Positions 20,795 to 34,419 are shown, numbered from the stretch's first letter. The stretch: DNA of 64,000 nt from Haberlea rhodopensis (GCA_907163345.1 CAJQUN010000003.1:25869879-25933878); one strand, 5' to 3'. Numbers and translations are program-made. Notes: generated from the sequence alone by a model not told the origin.

Positions 20795-22960
20795 TTTAGC
20801 ACTTTGTCTATGTATGTACTTTGACTTAGGCCAATAATCTTCTGGATCTATCTCTATAGATCTTGATTCCTAATACATAGGTGGCTTCTGCTCAACCAAG
20901 TCTTTCATAGAAAGCAATTCCCTAGCCAAATCTTTACAATTGTAGTCAGGGAATATCATTCCCATTAGAAGTATGTCATCTACAACATACAGTATTATGA
21001 AGATAATTATGCTCTCACTGACCTTCTTGTAGACACAAGGTTCATCTACGTTTTTGATGAAACCAAACTCTTTGACTGCATCATCAAAACGAAGATTCCA
21101 ACTCCGATAAGCTTGCTTTCAATCCATAAATGGATCGTTGTAGCTTGCATATCTTTCCAGCATCCTTTGGATCGACAAAACCCTCGGGCTGTGTCCATGT
21201 ACACATCCTCAGCAGATTTCCATTAAGGAAAGCTTTTGGACATCCATCTGTCAGATTTCATAATCATGAAATGCAGCTATTGCAAGTAAGATCCTAATGG
21301 ATTTAACCATGGCAACTGGTGAAAAAGTTTCATCATAGTCAAATACCATGAATTTGTTTGAAACCTTTTGCTACCAGTCGACCTTAAAGGTTGTTTTCAT
21401 TACCATCCATGCCGGTCTTCTTCTTTGAAAATCCATTTGCCACCCTATGGGTCTCACCCCTTCAGGTGGGTCAACCAAAGTCCATACTTGGTTTGCATAC
21501 ATGGATTCCATCTCAGATTTCATGGCCTCTTGCCATTTCTCAGAATCAGTGCCCATTATAGCTTCTTGATAAGATGACGGCTCATCCTCCTCAATAAGTA
21601 GTAAGTCACCTTGTTGAGTCACAATAAATCCATATCTCTGTAGCTCCCGGTGTTCTCTTACAGACCTACGCTGGGCTTGTGTCTCTTGAGCAGGCACTTC
21701 ATCCACAACAACGTTGTGGTGACTGCTCTTTTTCCATCTCAATATCATGTTCAGTGTTTTCTTGTGGTTAAACTCACTAAGTTTCTATATTGTTCCAGTG
21801 GTTTTTCTAGAAATAAATTCTCTTTCAAGAAAGACACCAGTCCAAGCAACAACACTTTGTTCTCGGTGGGATAATAGAAATAGTATCCTTTCGTTTCCTT
21901 AGGATACCCCACAAATAAACACTTATCAGATTTGGGTCCAAGTTTGTTAGAGGCGTGACGTCTCACAAAGCCTCACAACCCCAAATCTCATAAAAGACAT
22001 ACTAGGACGTTTCCCCAGTCCATATCTCATATGATGTCTTTTTCCACTGATTTAGATGGAACACGGTTCCAGTATGGAATATTGTTGTTTCTAAAGTAAT
22101 GTCCCCAGAAGGATATCGGAAGATCTGCATGACTCATCATTGATCGAACAATGTTCCAACAAGGTTCGATTCCTCCTTTCGGACACACCATCCCATTGTG
22201 GAGTATATGAGGAGTGAGTTGTGGGACTATCCCACACTCCTTTAGATAGTCATGAAACTCTTGGCTTAGGTATTCACCTCCTCGATCGATCGGTGATGGC
22301 GGAGTTTTGATACTTTTACCAAGTTGGTTTTGTACTTCATTCTTGAAATCTTTGAACTTTTCAAAAGTTCCATGCTTGTGTTTCATAAGTACACATGCCC
22401 ATATCTACTGAAGTCATCAGTATTAACGAAGTATTGAAAACCACCTCTAGCAATGTGTGCTTATTGGCCACATACATCACTATGTATGAGACTCAATAAT
22501 CATTTGTCTTTCAACATGTCCCTTGAAAGAGCTTTAGTCATCTTGCCCATTAAACAAGATTCACATGTTTCATATGATTCAAAATCAAATGAATCCAATA
22601 CTCCATCCTATGAAGTTTTGATATGCGATTCTCGTTTATATGGCCCAAGCGACAATGCCAGAGATAAGTTGGATTAGAATCATTGTTCTTAATCCTTTTA
22701 GTATTTATGTTATAGACAGGCATATCAAGATTTAATATATAAAGACCATTAATCATTTGTGCAATAGCATAAAACATATCATTTAAATAAATGGAGCAAC
22801 AATTGTCCTTTATAATAATGAAAATCCACACTTGTCCAAACAAGAATAGAAATAATGTTTTTAGTAATCGACGGCACAAAATAACAATCTTTTAAATCTA
22901 AAATTAAGCTTGAAGGCAAAGGATAATGAATAATCTCCTATTGCTATGCAACAACTCTTG
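20795..22960 (-). pseudogene. Copia pol fragment: pre-integrase, integrase, reverse transcriptase
   Basis: From high to low coordinates: GAG-pre-integrase LWHCRLGHINENRISKLH (22879-22550); integrase core with DRGGEYLSQEFHDYLKECGI and HADLPISFWG (22386-22027); integrase C-terminal KCLFVGYPKETKGYYFY (21966-21751); the RT start EKWQEAMKSEMESMYANQVW (21748-21371); and the RT palm with a disrupted YVVDDILL, near 20975. Several frameshifts separate these blocks, so no functional polyprotein remains. Confidence 0.85.
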
Positions 22961-24000
22961 CTCCATTTCCAACTCGGAGATCAACCTCGCCTTTCGCCAA
23001 CAACCTACTCCTTTTGAGATCCTGCATATTAACACAATGTGAGACCACATCCAGTATCTAATACCCATGATGAAAAAGTAGATAAATTGACTTCTATAAC
23101 AAAAATACCTAAAGTGGAAGTCACACTTCCCTTCGTCTTCTTAAGATCCTCCAGATAAACTTTGCAATTTTCTTTGTCCAATGTTCGGTCTGACCGCAAT
23201 GGAACAGTTCCCCTCTTTTGTCACTCCTCCCTTTGGCTTTAGTGCAGAAGACATGTGGCTTAGACTTAACAAGGACTTTTGTTCTTCTTGTAGCCTTTAG
23301 CTTTAAGTCTTTCCTTTGCTCTTATTCACAATAAGAACATTTGTAGGCTTAGATTTCTTGCTGTTAGCTTCAAAAGTTCTCAAGCATGCCAAGAAACTGT
23401 GGTAGAGTCTTTTCAATTTTCAATCATATTGTAATTCAAGACAAATTGACTGAAGCTTTCAGGGCAACGATTGCAAAGATCACGTCAGTGGCCAACTCTT
23501 GGTCCAATGGAAAACCCAGCTTCTCCAGGTTCTCAATATAACCCATCATCTTGAGTACATGAGTTCCTACTAGACTTCCTTCTACCATTCTACACTTCTA
23601 CACTGGAATAACGCTTTAGAGACGTCATACCTCTCTTGTCTTGCTTTTATTGGTATAGTTTCTTTAGGTGCTTGATCATATCGAACGCCTCCATTTCCTC
23701 ATGTTGCTTCTGAAGCTCATAGTTCATGGTGGCAAGCATAAGCACCCAACATCAAGTGCGTCATTTTGATGCTTCTTGTAAGCATCTCTATCGGCTTTAG
23801 CAGCCGTCAAGAGAGGTTCCTCAGCAGGTAAGGTTCCTCTAGGACATATTGCTTTTTCTCTTGTTGAGGACAATCTCAAATTCCTATACCAAAATCTAGG
23901 AAATTAGTCCCATTAAGTTTTGCCTTCTCAAGACCGACCGCAATGATAGTGTGCTTGTAACGTTGTTGGTTGCCATGGATATCTACAATTAAATATGCAA
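22961..24000 (-). pseudogene. Copia gag remnant
   Basis: Minus-strand translation in several frames gives Copia gag phrases around 23660-23830 (an EEMEAFDMIKHLKKL-like helix and a HQNDALD-like segment). Frameshifts and stops are frequent. It lies in the position expected for gag of this element. Confidence 0.55.
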
Positions 24001-25764
24001 AATAAGTTCATGATGATTTAATCATTTAATATGGTCCTTATATTAAATGACACTCCCACTATTTTGTTTAAAATTATCAACCCTCGAAAACTATAGTGGG
24101 CCAAGATCCATATTTCACTTAATCTGAGTTAGCTTGGCTAATCGCCCAAGACTCGGTTATTTAGGTAGATAACTCTTTGTCAATTACAATCACATGCATT
24201 CTTGGATGATTGGACGAACAACGCTTTGTTCAAATTCATCTAATGAATTATTTTCCAACCCAATGCCTCTAGGTTCCCAATCCTATTGAGATAACGCTAG
24301 TTAAGTCGAACCCAATTTAAATAACATGGATATCACTTTTATCCTTCGCGTCTTACCAAGATTGTCACGGTGCTTTGCTTTGGCAAACCCACACATGTTC
24401 AATCGAAGTCTTGACGAGTATTTTTAATTGGAAGGCATCTTAAACTTAATATTATAAGATGGATTTATTGATCTCATGATTTTATTAATATTGAAAATAT
24501 GTCTGGTACATATGAATATATACATATCTACATATATATATATCAAGCATCAATATTAAATAAAACAGTAAACATGCATCTCATACATCAACATAAAGTA
24601 AACGTGACATGGGTATAGCCCAACTAAAGATTTCTCAAGCCAATGAGAAAATCAAAAGGTCAACCTAAGGGTAACTTCTCCAAGCACATCTTTGGCTCCC
24701 TTTTGTGAATGGCCTTCTCTCCCGGCACCATGGTCCATCTTCATTGATCTCCATCAATAAAACTCTAACTAAACTATATAACAATTACATGATTTAGAGA
24801 ATTCCTCGAGTTACATTCGAGGGGAGCATAGGGGAGGGATAACCATATAGAACAATAGAAAGGCACGACTCGCTGGCAGTATTAAATTACAATTCACAAA
24901 CTCCTATCTAATAGGCATAGGCTATAGCCATGCACCATGCTCAAAACAAACACATAAAACATGCTATGCTATAATAACATTTAATTAATAAATTCTAAAC
25001 ATTTTAAAATTTAATTCTAATTAAAACTGTAAAATAAAATTTTAATGAAAATTATCGTATGCTCGCGCACATCACTGCCACGAATACTTGGCGTCACAAG
25101 CCATGGACCATAAGGGCTCTAAGACCATATACCCACACGGCTGACATGATGAGCCTATGGTTCGAAACCCTAGCCCAAGTCACGGTCCATAGCCGTGTGT
25201 TCAAGCGGTGGCCACTAGGGTTCAAAACCCTACCGTCTCTCATTCTTTCCATGCACAATTCATGACGGTGACGGCTCGACCATCTCGAGCCAAGGGTTTT
25301 GAAAAAACCCTAGCTCTCATGTGGAGGTACCGCCAACATTGCATGATTTTGTGAACCATGGTCCGAACTTTCAATGCGCCGCCACGTTTTAATCGATCCA
25401 AAAGGGTCTAGACCCTAGCCATGTTTCGACACCTCCATGCACAACCATGAACCTCAACGGCTAGACATCTCGGCCAAGGTTGAAAACCCGAGCCGTGGCA
25501 GCCGTGGGTCAAGTGTCAAAGCCTAGCCCCATGTGGGGGGGCAATGGTCATGGCCGGTCAAGAACCATCAAGAGCCAAGGGCTCGGCTTTTCGCCTTCGT
25601 GTATCGTAGACATAAATTGTCAATTATATCATATATAATTTACAATGATTTCACAAACTCGATTTACTCATATCATATATGATAACACAGTTTTAAAGCA
25701 TGCAATAAAATTCTAAATATGATTAAACGATTAACCACATATTCCGATATGAGCTTTGTAACGT
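24001..25764 (-). other. Long leader between primer-binding site and gag
   Basis: About 1.7 kb with no coherent frame. Around 25060-25620 it has loosely repeated phrases (GCCATGGACCATA, CTCGAGCCAAGGGTTTTGAA, AAACCCTA) typical of Copia leaders. Short ORFs here are not convincing. Confidence 0.45.
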
Positions 25765-25776
25765 CTCTGATACCAC

Positions 25777-27274
25777 TGTAAGGAATCCAACACATAAGTG
25801 CGCAGCTGAAATAAAAAAATGATTCCTAACCATGGACCTATACAGAGTATTCATATCGGAATGATTAAAAGAGTCTCACCACCTTTGAGCGTGTTTGATG
25901 CAGAAACGATGCCAAATCACGAGTCACGAGCAACACCTCCAAGATCTTGCCTCTACGGTATCCACACGATCAAATCGAAGAAGGGACGTTCAAGAACAGT
26001 TGCTAGATTCGTTCTTAAACAAAAACTGAACTCACGGTTTAAAACCGATAAACGACGGCCAATCAAAAATTAAAACCGAACACGACGACGGCGGCGGTGA
26101 CCGAACACGACGGCGGCGGCGGTGATGGTAGTTTAAGTGGCGGCCGAGAGCTATACCTATTTGGAGGCTATTAGGTTTTGATCAAAGAATAATCTCATTA
26201 ATCACCTTGTTATCAATTATATATGTATGATTTAATTAAGGTTCCAGACTTTCTTAAGCCTCATGGGCCCAAACCCATGATTTAATTAAATCCTTATAAT
26301 CAATTAATTAAGACTCTCTAATTATTTAATTCATCCAATGAATTTAATTCCCCTTATCGATTTAATCTTTTGTGCGACCCAATAGGATCTTGTAATGTTG
26401 GCAGTGAATAAAATCTCATTTTATGTCACAAGCAATGAGCGGTATCTAGCAACACATCAAGGCTACCCAAATTACAAGAATGTCATTGACTCGACATAAC
26501 CTTAGAACTTGTGATAATATTAACCATGTAACTTAATCCCTTGTCCATGTGTTTAGATTGAACAGAGTCATGGAATAGTCATACTCATATATTCAATCTT
26601 TTATTCTTGTTGATCCCCAAGTAGAACTAGAATAAACGAATAAGCTCGATATCACATATCGACTCATTCGAGCATGGCCATGCATTTTAGTCTTACTTGA
26701 TCAAGGGCCCAAACACTTCTCCTGTTATATAGGAGGGACAAATCCTATCTTGATCAATCAACATCCCTCTACATAATTCGTAGTGTATCCAATATTTGCC
26801 TTTATAGTTTACCCTGCTACAGGTAACGTTTGACAATATCAAGATACATAACTCCTTATGTTGGGATCTCTGATGATCTCAAGTCGTAAGGATTACATAC
26901 ATTATTATCACTATGAGAATTGCTTATGACACTCACATAACTATCCATGTAGCATTCTCATGGTGGGTCTGTCCAGTACATTGTTCTCTAACATGTACCC
27001 ATGCGTTGATTTGATATCTCATATCCATGAATTAATTCATCAATCAAAACATACTAGTCTCAATGCATTATCATTATCCTTATTCATGATAATACTTGAC
27101 TAGGGACAATCTTTAATAACAATATAATATTATTCTAAGGACATTAACTTATATATCAATTCATATTGCACAGATATTCGAATAAGATAATAATGATTTG
27201 CCATTAATAAAATCATAATATATTATATGTCATAAACAATCATCTAATGACTTGTCTTAGGGCATATCCCAACA
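25777..27274 (-). repeat. 5' LTR of the decayed Copia element
   Basis: About 1.5 kb bounded by TG...CA (plus strand: TGTAAGGAATCC to TATCCCAACA). The adjoining primer-binding site reads TGGTATCAGAGA on minus (25765-25775). Near 26085-26130 a GACGGCGGCGGCGGTGA-like block is tandemly duplicated. Confidence 0.8.
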
Positions 27275-27604
27275 GGAGCTTCACGCCTTCGCAAGACACA
27301 CCACACCCGAATACAATACCCACGCTGAAACACACACACACACACACAACAGGTTTGATCACACACACGCACACACTGAATTTGACAAGCCATGGCAGCG
27401 AGAAATCGAACTCAAATGCAGAAAATGGAAGGGAAATCCAAGAATAACAGCAAGTCCGATCGAATTTGGGGCAAGGAAATAGCAAAATGAAATGAAAATT
27501 GATCAACTATCTACTTCCAGTTTAATCAAGCTAAAACACAATTCCAAGGACACATACATCGAGTCAAGCAAGAAACAAGCTACCGAGCAGAATAGCACAA
27601 AACC
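27275..27604 (-). repeat. Older LTR, left part, split by Gypsy element A
   Basis: Contains CA microsatellites (about 27328-27349 and 27360-27378). It continues at 36449 after removing element A and one target copy. The joined segment ends TTCTGAGAATCACA at 36944, like the end of a minus-strand Gypsy LTR. The other boundary is not visible. Confidence 0.4.
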
Positions 27605-28137
27605 GATCGTGTAAGGACCCTAGTTCCTTAAGTGCGGATTAAAGGCATAATTAAATTTTTCCATACAAAATAAGGTTTGAAGGTCAAGTTGATGCCCTGA
27701 TGTTAATTAAATTACAGTGCCAAATAAAGTTTCAAAAGGGATTAGTTACATTCCCAACCAATGAATACTAATCCTATAGCTTTTTACCACTACTCCTAGA
27801 GCAGATACTATACAAAAGGATTTGGCCTGCTACAACGAGCACTCCTCACTTCGGCTCACTGCATCACCCGCCTTAGCCCCTTCCGCCCAAGTACCCTACA
27901 GGAAACAACCCCCAAACCGTGAGCATGTTATATAAATCATATCCACAATAATATGATCACAATTAAATGCTATAAACCAATAAATGCAATTCACTTTCCT
28001 GTGTTTAACATATTTAAAAAGCTCCTTGGTTGTCCCTGTATCACAATAAGAATCAAAGATTATAATACCGATATACTGTCATGAACATGAACTCATTCCG
28101 TGTACAACCAATTTCCAATTTCCAGTCTTATTATATC

Positions 28138-28352
28138 AGTGGCATAATACCCCTCGCGTTTATATGACAGCGGCATTAATACCCCCTCGCTCGACATATT
28201 AGCGGTATAATATCCCCGCTCATCATATGACAGCGGCATTATATCCTTCGCTTCGACATATTTGCGGCAAATATTCTTCATCGCTAAATATGACAGCGGC
28301 AAGTATTCTATCATCGCTTCGACCATAACAGCGGCAAGTATTCGATCATCAC
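28138..28352 (-). repeat. AGCG/CGCT hairpin array, left LTR of A
   Basis: On plus, repeats of the form ACAGCGGCAT...TCGCTTCGACAT. AGCG and CGCT arms enclose 10-16 nt loops. It lies in the transcribed part of the LTR and is repeated at 34952-35163. Confidence 0.8.
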
Positions 28353-28679
28353 TACGATATAATCTCGACTCACAATTATATATATGCAACCGTAATGCAT
28401 ATCCAATCACATATGCAACCAAAATGCATAAACAAGACCATGTATGCAACCACAATGCATAACCAATTCAAAGCGTAATAAATACGTTTTACCGTCCGAT
28501 GCTCGTACGTCTCACTACGTACCTTGATTCCAAAAGTGGAGATTATCGTGGACTTTATCTCCTATGCTGTGTGCCCACCTGGGATGGTTCTACACATTCA
28601 CACAAATTAATATTAGGAGGCCAATAATAGTCGATATCAAAAATTCCACAAAAAGTCCAAAATCCAATATTTTAACCTT

Positions 28680-28892
28680 CGCGATCGATCGCCCATCACG
28701 GCGATCGATCGCCCAAACGTACTGCCCGAGCCCCCAAATTTTCATCCTTCGGCGATCGATTCGCCACACTTGGCGCGATCGATCGCCAGACCCGCCGATC
28801 GATCGCCCAAGAGTGGCGATCGATCGCCAAAAGCTTCCAACGCCTACTTGCCTGGGCGCGATCGATCGCCTGAAATGGGCGATCGATCGCCG
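28680..28892. repeat. GCGATCGATCGC palindrome array, left LTR of A
   Basis: Eight boxes, mostly GGCGATCGATCGCC, spaced about 20-50 bp, just upstream (on minus) of the predicted start site. One box has an extra T. Confidence 0.9.
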
Positions 28893-29634
28893 ACCCCTGT
28901 AACCCGAAAAAATCTCCATTTTTGCACCTCAAAATCATTCCAACCCATTCCAACACAAAACCAACAAACCAACAACTCAAATAACATCATAACCCTTCAA
29001 AATTACACCTTAAAACAACCATAAAACCAACCCCCAAACAAAACCACAACAATCCAACCCAAACCCATTTTGTAAACCCTTCAAAACCATTTCAATCTTA
29101 AACCAAACACAATAAAGCAATGGGAGGTATCCATACCTCTAGGGACTCCAAAACTCACACCAAAACCCACAAAGCAAGCTTCTTGAAGGTTTTCTCTCCA
29201 ACCTTGAGCACAATTTCGAAAATGGGGAAAAGGAAGGGTTTGGTGGTGGTTTTGGGGAAAGTTGTAAAGTAATGGGAATTAAAGGGGAATGGGGTATAAA
29301 TGATTTAATTAAACCAATTGCCTTCCACAATTTACCATGGTGTATAAAACACCCCACATGATATTAAAAGGCATTTTTACCATTATGCACCAAAATCCCA
29401 AATAAAACATGATTCATCCAATTAATCATAAACCCAGTTCAATTAAACCATAAAATCCCCAATTACCCAACATGAATAACATGTACCCCGAAATGCTCTA
29501 CCGGGTCACTCCTACAGGTGACTAAGCACCTTCACCAAGATAATTAATTCCAACAATTAATTTAATTACCACCAATTAAAATCATATACACCAAAATTAA
29601 TGTCAGTTGCATATAATTATTCGGGGATATCACA

Positions 29635-29650
29635 ATACTCCCCTACTTAT
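29635..29650 (-). other. Polypurine tract of element A
   Basis: On minus, AAGTAGGGGAGTAT abuts the LTR start TGTGATATCC, the usual primer for plus-strand DNA synthesis. Confidence 0.75.
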
Positions 29651-29704
29651 AGGATTTCGCCCTCGAAATCGCATGCCAATTACCCAACCAAAACCAAACA
29701 TAAC

Positions 29705-32700
29705 TCACATACCAGAAAATAACTCCGGGTAGTGCCTTGCATCATATGACGCTCCGTCTCCCACGTGGCCTCTTCGACACCTCTGCGATCCCACTGAATC
29801 TTTACCATTGGTATCACTTTGTTCCGCAGTCTGCGATCAGCCCTGTCCAAAATCCTGACTGGTCGTTCCTCATATGATACGTCAGAATCTAGCTGAACCT
29901 CAGAAGGCTGCAATACATGAGACGGATCCGGCTCATACTTCCGTAGCATCGATACATGAAACACGTCGTGAATACCAGACAACGACGGTGGTAGTGCCAG
30001 ACGGTAAGCCAAGGTACCGATGCGCTGCAAGATCTCATACGGTCCCACATACCTCGGGGACAGTTTGCCACGCATACCAAACCGTACTACACACCCCTGA
30101 AAGGTGAAATCTTCAAAAGACCCTGTCTCCCGTCTGAAACTCTAACGGCCTCCGCCGTTTATTCGCATAGGCTGCCTGCCTGTCCTGGGCTGCCTTCATT
30201 TTCTGACGGATAACCTTCACCTTACCTTCCATCTCCCGAATCAATTCGGGTCCTTCCCACAGCTTTACTGGTCAAGTCATCCCAGTACAATGGTGACCTA
30301 CAACGCCTACCATACAAAGCCTCAAATGGTGCCATCTGAATACTTGCCTGGTAGCTATTGTTGTATGAAAACTCCCACCAAGGGCAGAGAATCTTGCCAA
30401 GAGGCATCAAAACTCCAACACACAAGCTCGTAGCATGTCCTCGAGCGTCTGTATAGTACGCTCTGTCTGCCCATCCGTCTGGGGATGATATGCCGTACTC
30501 AATCTCACCTCAGTACCCAAAGCTGACTGAAGACCTCCCCCAGAAATGAGACGTAAACCGCGGGTCTCTGTCGGACACAATTAGGACCACTGGAATCCCA
30601 TGCAGTCTCACTATGTCCCGGACATACAACTGAGCCATCCTCATGTATGTGTACGTCATATGTAGGGAATGAAGTGAGCTACCTTCGTCAGCCTGTCAAT
30701 GATCACCCAAATGGCATCACAACCCGAAGTAGTCCTCGGCAAGTGGGTCACAAAGTCCATAGATATGTGCTCCCACTTCCACTCCGGTATCTCCAAGCTC
30801 CTAGCTCGCCACCGGGTCGCTGCCTTTCTGCCTTCACCTGCTGACAGATCAAACATTTCTTGACAAATGAGACTACATCTCGCTTCATCCGCTTCCACCA
30901 GAACTGATCACACAAGTCCTTATACATCTTTTCTCCCTCCTGGGTGGATGATGAATCGGCTACTATGGGCCCGTTCCAAGATTCCTCTGCGCAACTCCGG
31001 CGTGCATGGAACTACCCAACGGTTACCGAGTCTCAAGGAACCATCCTCAGCCACTCTGAATTTTGATGGCTGACCCTGTAATATCAATGCTGACCATCTC
31101 TGAATCTCACAATCAGACCTCTGAGCTCTCCTGATATGCTCATAAATATCTGCTCAGCCAATAAGGTCGATACCCGAACCGGTGATGCGTCCGTATCGAA
31201 GTCATAGCCCAGATGGCAACAAGAAGTCATCATAGCCGACAAATGCATGACATCCTCAGCAGTATTCCTCACCTTCCGACTCAAGGCGTCTGCTGTCAAA
31301 TTGGCTTTCCCCGGATGGTACTCTATTTCACAATCATAATCTTTAAGTAGGTCCATCCATCTCCTCTGACGCATGTTCAATTCTGCCTGAGTAAACAAGA
31401 ATTTTAGGCTCTTATGATCTGTATAAATGGTGAAGGAGGTACCATACAGATAATGTCTCCAAATCTTCAGAGCAAAAATGATAGCTGCCAACTCCAAATC
31501 GTGGACTGGGTACCTAGCCTCATGTGGCTTCAACTGCCTCGATGCATAAGCTACCACGTGCTTATCTTGCATCAATACACATCCCAAGCCCTGAAGTGAC
31601 GCATCAGTGTACAGAACAAACCTCTTATTCTCTGAAGGAATCACTAGAACAGGTGCTGTGGTCAACCGGTGCTTCAGTTCCTGGAAGCTCTGCTCACAAG
31701 CCTCAGACCAATAAAACGGTACTCCTTTCTGAGTCAACTGAGTCAGCGGCTTAGCAATCTTAGAAAATCCTTCGACGAAACGTCGATAATAGCCCGCCAA
31801 ACCAAGGAAACTCCGAATCTCGGGCACCGAAGTGGGTGCAGCCCACTCCATCACAGCCTCAATCTTTCTGGGGTCTACCGAAATCCCACTGCTTGATATG
31901 ACATGCCCCAGAAATACCACACTGCTCAACCAAAACTCACACTTACTGAGCTTGGCGTATAACTGGTGATCTCTAAGGATCTGGAGCACTGTCCTCAAAT
32001 GTCTCACGTGCTCTTCCTCGCTCTGGGAATAAATAAGTATATCGTCAATAAACACAATGACGAACTGGTCCAGGTAGGGTTGGAACACCCGATTCATCAA
32101 GCTCATAAAAACAGCTGGGGCGTTCGTCACACCGAACGGCATCACTAGGAACTCGTAGTGTCCATACCGAGTCCGGAATGCTGTTTTCTGTACATCCTCC
32201 TCCCTGACCCGTATCTGATGGTATCCGGATCTCAAATCAATCTTGCTATATAGCTTCGTCCCTTGCAATTGATCAAATAAATCATCAATCCTCGGAAGAG
32301 GATACTTGTTCTTTACCGTGGCCTTATTCAGTTGCCGATAATCGATGCACAAACGCATCGAACCATCCTTCTTCTTCACAAAAAGAACCGGCGCGCCCCA
32401 AGGCGATACGCTAGGGCGTATATATCCTTTATCCAGAAGCTCTTGCAACTGTTCCTTCAGTTCCCTCAATTCTGCCGGCGCCATGCGGTAAGGAGCACGA
32501 GAAATAGCGGACGTCCCCGGTAATAACTCAATCCCAAACTCGACTTCCCTAGTCGGTGGGAATCCTGGAATCTCCTCCGGGAACACATCAGCAAATTCTG
32601 CTACAACTGGTATATCCTCGACTCTTAACTCCTTGCCCTTTCCCAACAGATCCACGGCATAAATGAGATAGCCCGTATGTCCACGCTCCAATAATTGAGA

Positions 32701-34221
32701 CATCTTAATTGCCGAAATCAACGGAATCTTCGCACGAGAACCGTTACCATAGAAAATCCACTGAACTCCCGAATGAGATCTAAACCGCACTGTCCTCTGC
32801 CGGCAATCCACCACTGCCTGATACCTGTTCAGAATGTCGATGCCCACAATACAATCGAAATCTGACATACCCAGAACAATCAGATCTGCCTTGACTTCAT
32901 TGCCCTCAAAATAAATGAGGCAGTCCATCAGAAACTGATCCGCAACAACTTGCTTTCCAGTGGGTGTCGAGACCAATAGAGACGTGGGCAACGGAGACGT
33001 GCACATATGATGTCTCGCCACAAAGTCCGCAGACACAAAGGAGTGCGAAGCACCTGTGTCTATCAAAATAAAGGCGGAATATGAAAATAATAGGCACGTA
33101 CCAGCTATAACCTCCTCTGGAGCTGCATCGGCCTGCTCCCTGGTCAATGCATAGACCTGACCCTGAGGCGGTCCCATCGCCTGTCCTCCCATATGTCGAG
33201 GCGCCACCGGTGGCCTCTGCTGTACTGTCCCGGTAGAAAACCTTCCTCTGCCTTCCCTGAGGTCCGTCTGTCCCTCCCGATTAGGACAACGCCGAGCAAT
33301 GTGGCCCGACCTGCCACATATATAACAAGCAGAACAGTCACGCATCAGATGCGGCCCTCCACAAAAGTGGCACTTAACTTCACCAGCTCTGCCAGGTCCT
33401 CCAAAAGTGGATGCACCGCCTCTCCGGTCACCCTGTTTCCGGCCATCCGGTCGCCTTCCACTAAACCGGGAAGAAGAAGAAGAAGTTCCTCTTGATTTAA
33501 AAGATCCTCCCCGGGGCCTCAGATTTTCAGGTGTGGATCTTTGAGATGAAACCGGTGGGGGTGCAACATCAGGATAAGCACTCACCCCTATCTCTGCCAG
33601 CTCTGCCCTCACAAGTGCGTCATCAAAGGATGTCGGGTTGTTAGAAATCACCCGATCAAATAATTCTGGTCTTAACCCCTTCAAGAAATTCCTCATCTTC
33701 GCATGTCCATTTGTGGCAATATGAGGGACATACCTCAATAAAGACGAGTAGTGCATGGCGTAGTCCGAAACCGTCATGCTTCCTTGTTTCAAATTTGAAA
33801 ACTCATCCTCCTTGGATTGCCTTGCCGCAGCTGAAAAGTATCGGTTCAAAAACCGAGTCCTGAATAGAGTCCAGTCTATCACCATGCCTTGTGCTCGCAG
33901 TTCCATAACAGTCGTCCTCCACCACATGGAAGACTTCTTGGCCAGTTGGAATTCTGCCAGTCTTAACCAAGCCGTTCTAGCACACGGCGCGGATACAAAT
34001 ATTTGTTCCAATCTTTCCAGCCACTCTTCGGCTTCTTCTCCAGTCTCTGTTCCCTCAAACATCGGTAGGTGAAAGGTCAGGAACTGTGTCAGACTAAGTT
34101 CCCCTGGTAGTAGTGTCTGGGCAACCGGTTCCACGCCCACGGCAGGTGGGGGTAAGGGATTTGCCTGTCCAATACTAGCATTCACGCTCCCAACATCCCC
34201 GACCTCTTCATTAGCAGCCAT
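29705..34221 (-). CDS. Gag-Pol polyprotein of element A, with frameshifts in the integrase part
   Basis: The ATG at 34221 opens MAANEEVGDVGSVNASIGQ. The frame stays open to 31084: gag with a retrotrans_gag core (FLNRYFSAAARQSKEDEFSN), knuckle CYICGRSGHIARRC, protease LIDTGASHSFVS, reverse transcriptase with FIDDILIYSQ, and RNase H (DASLQGLGCVL, YTDHKSLKFLF). Integrase follows in shifted frames: zinc-binding and catalytic parts at about 31080-30200 (SMDFVTHLPRT is visible) and the C-terminal part from 30075 (RYVGPYEILQRIG, SMLRKYEPDPSHV, WDRRGVEEATWETE). The normal end, an ELFSGM-type tail, is one frame away, stopping at 29705. The breaks are single-base indels near 31150, 30930, 30400-30080 and 29735, so the copy is inactive as sequenced unless these are errors. 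Confidence 0.88.
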
Positions 34222-34419
34222 GCTGTAACACAAATGTTAACAACAATTCCAAAACAAGATATATATGTTATGCCATTAGATAACATGAATGAAAATAAGC
34301 ATGTTAGTATAACAGTTCATACTCCAATATGCGCCACATGCATAAACATGCTCAAATGTAAACACTTAGCTAACCATGCTAAGGCTACCCTTCACTCAAT
34401 CCCGGGTTCTCTAACCACT

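Larger units (their letters stand above)
20795..27274 (-). mobile_element. Decayed Ty1/Copia retrotransposon, 3' end lost in the gap
   Basis: On minus: LTR 27274-25777, primer-binding site, a long leader, degenerate gag (about 24000-23000), GAG-pre-integrase, integrase, reverse transcriptase, then the gap. The LTR starts TGTTGGGATATGCCCTAAG on minus, a wording common in plant Copia LTRs. Left of the gap nothing resembles this LTR. Confidence 0.85.
27610..29634 (-). repeat. 3' LTR of element A
   Basis: About 2025 bp, TGTAAGGACC...GATATCACA on plus. Read on minus: terminal TGTGATATCC, the GCGATCGATCGC array (28892-28680), a predicted start near 28600, the GTACGT/ACGTAC hairpin (28522-28505), the AGCG/CGCT hairpin array (28352-28138), the panhandle arms (28040-28028 and 27909-27896), and the end. 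ORFs in 28564-28980 on both strands are by-products of the palindromes. Confidence 0.92.

Noticed and set aside
20270..20824. 184- and 172-residue ORFs on both strands
   Set aside because: They are almost entirely X residues translated from the assembly gap.
28564..28980. Overlapping ORFs on both strands rich in RSIA, DRSP and AIDR
   Set aside because: They come from the GCGATCGATCGC boxes, which contain no stop in several frames. The same pattern appears at 35309-35800, 43042-43365, 44252-44626 and 61259-61562. They are not genes.
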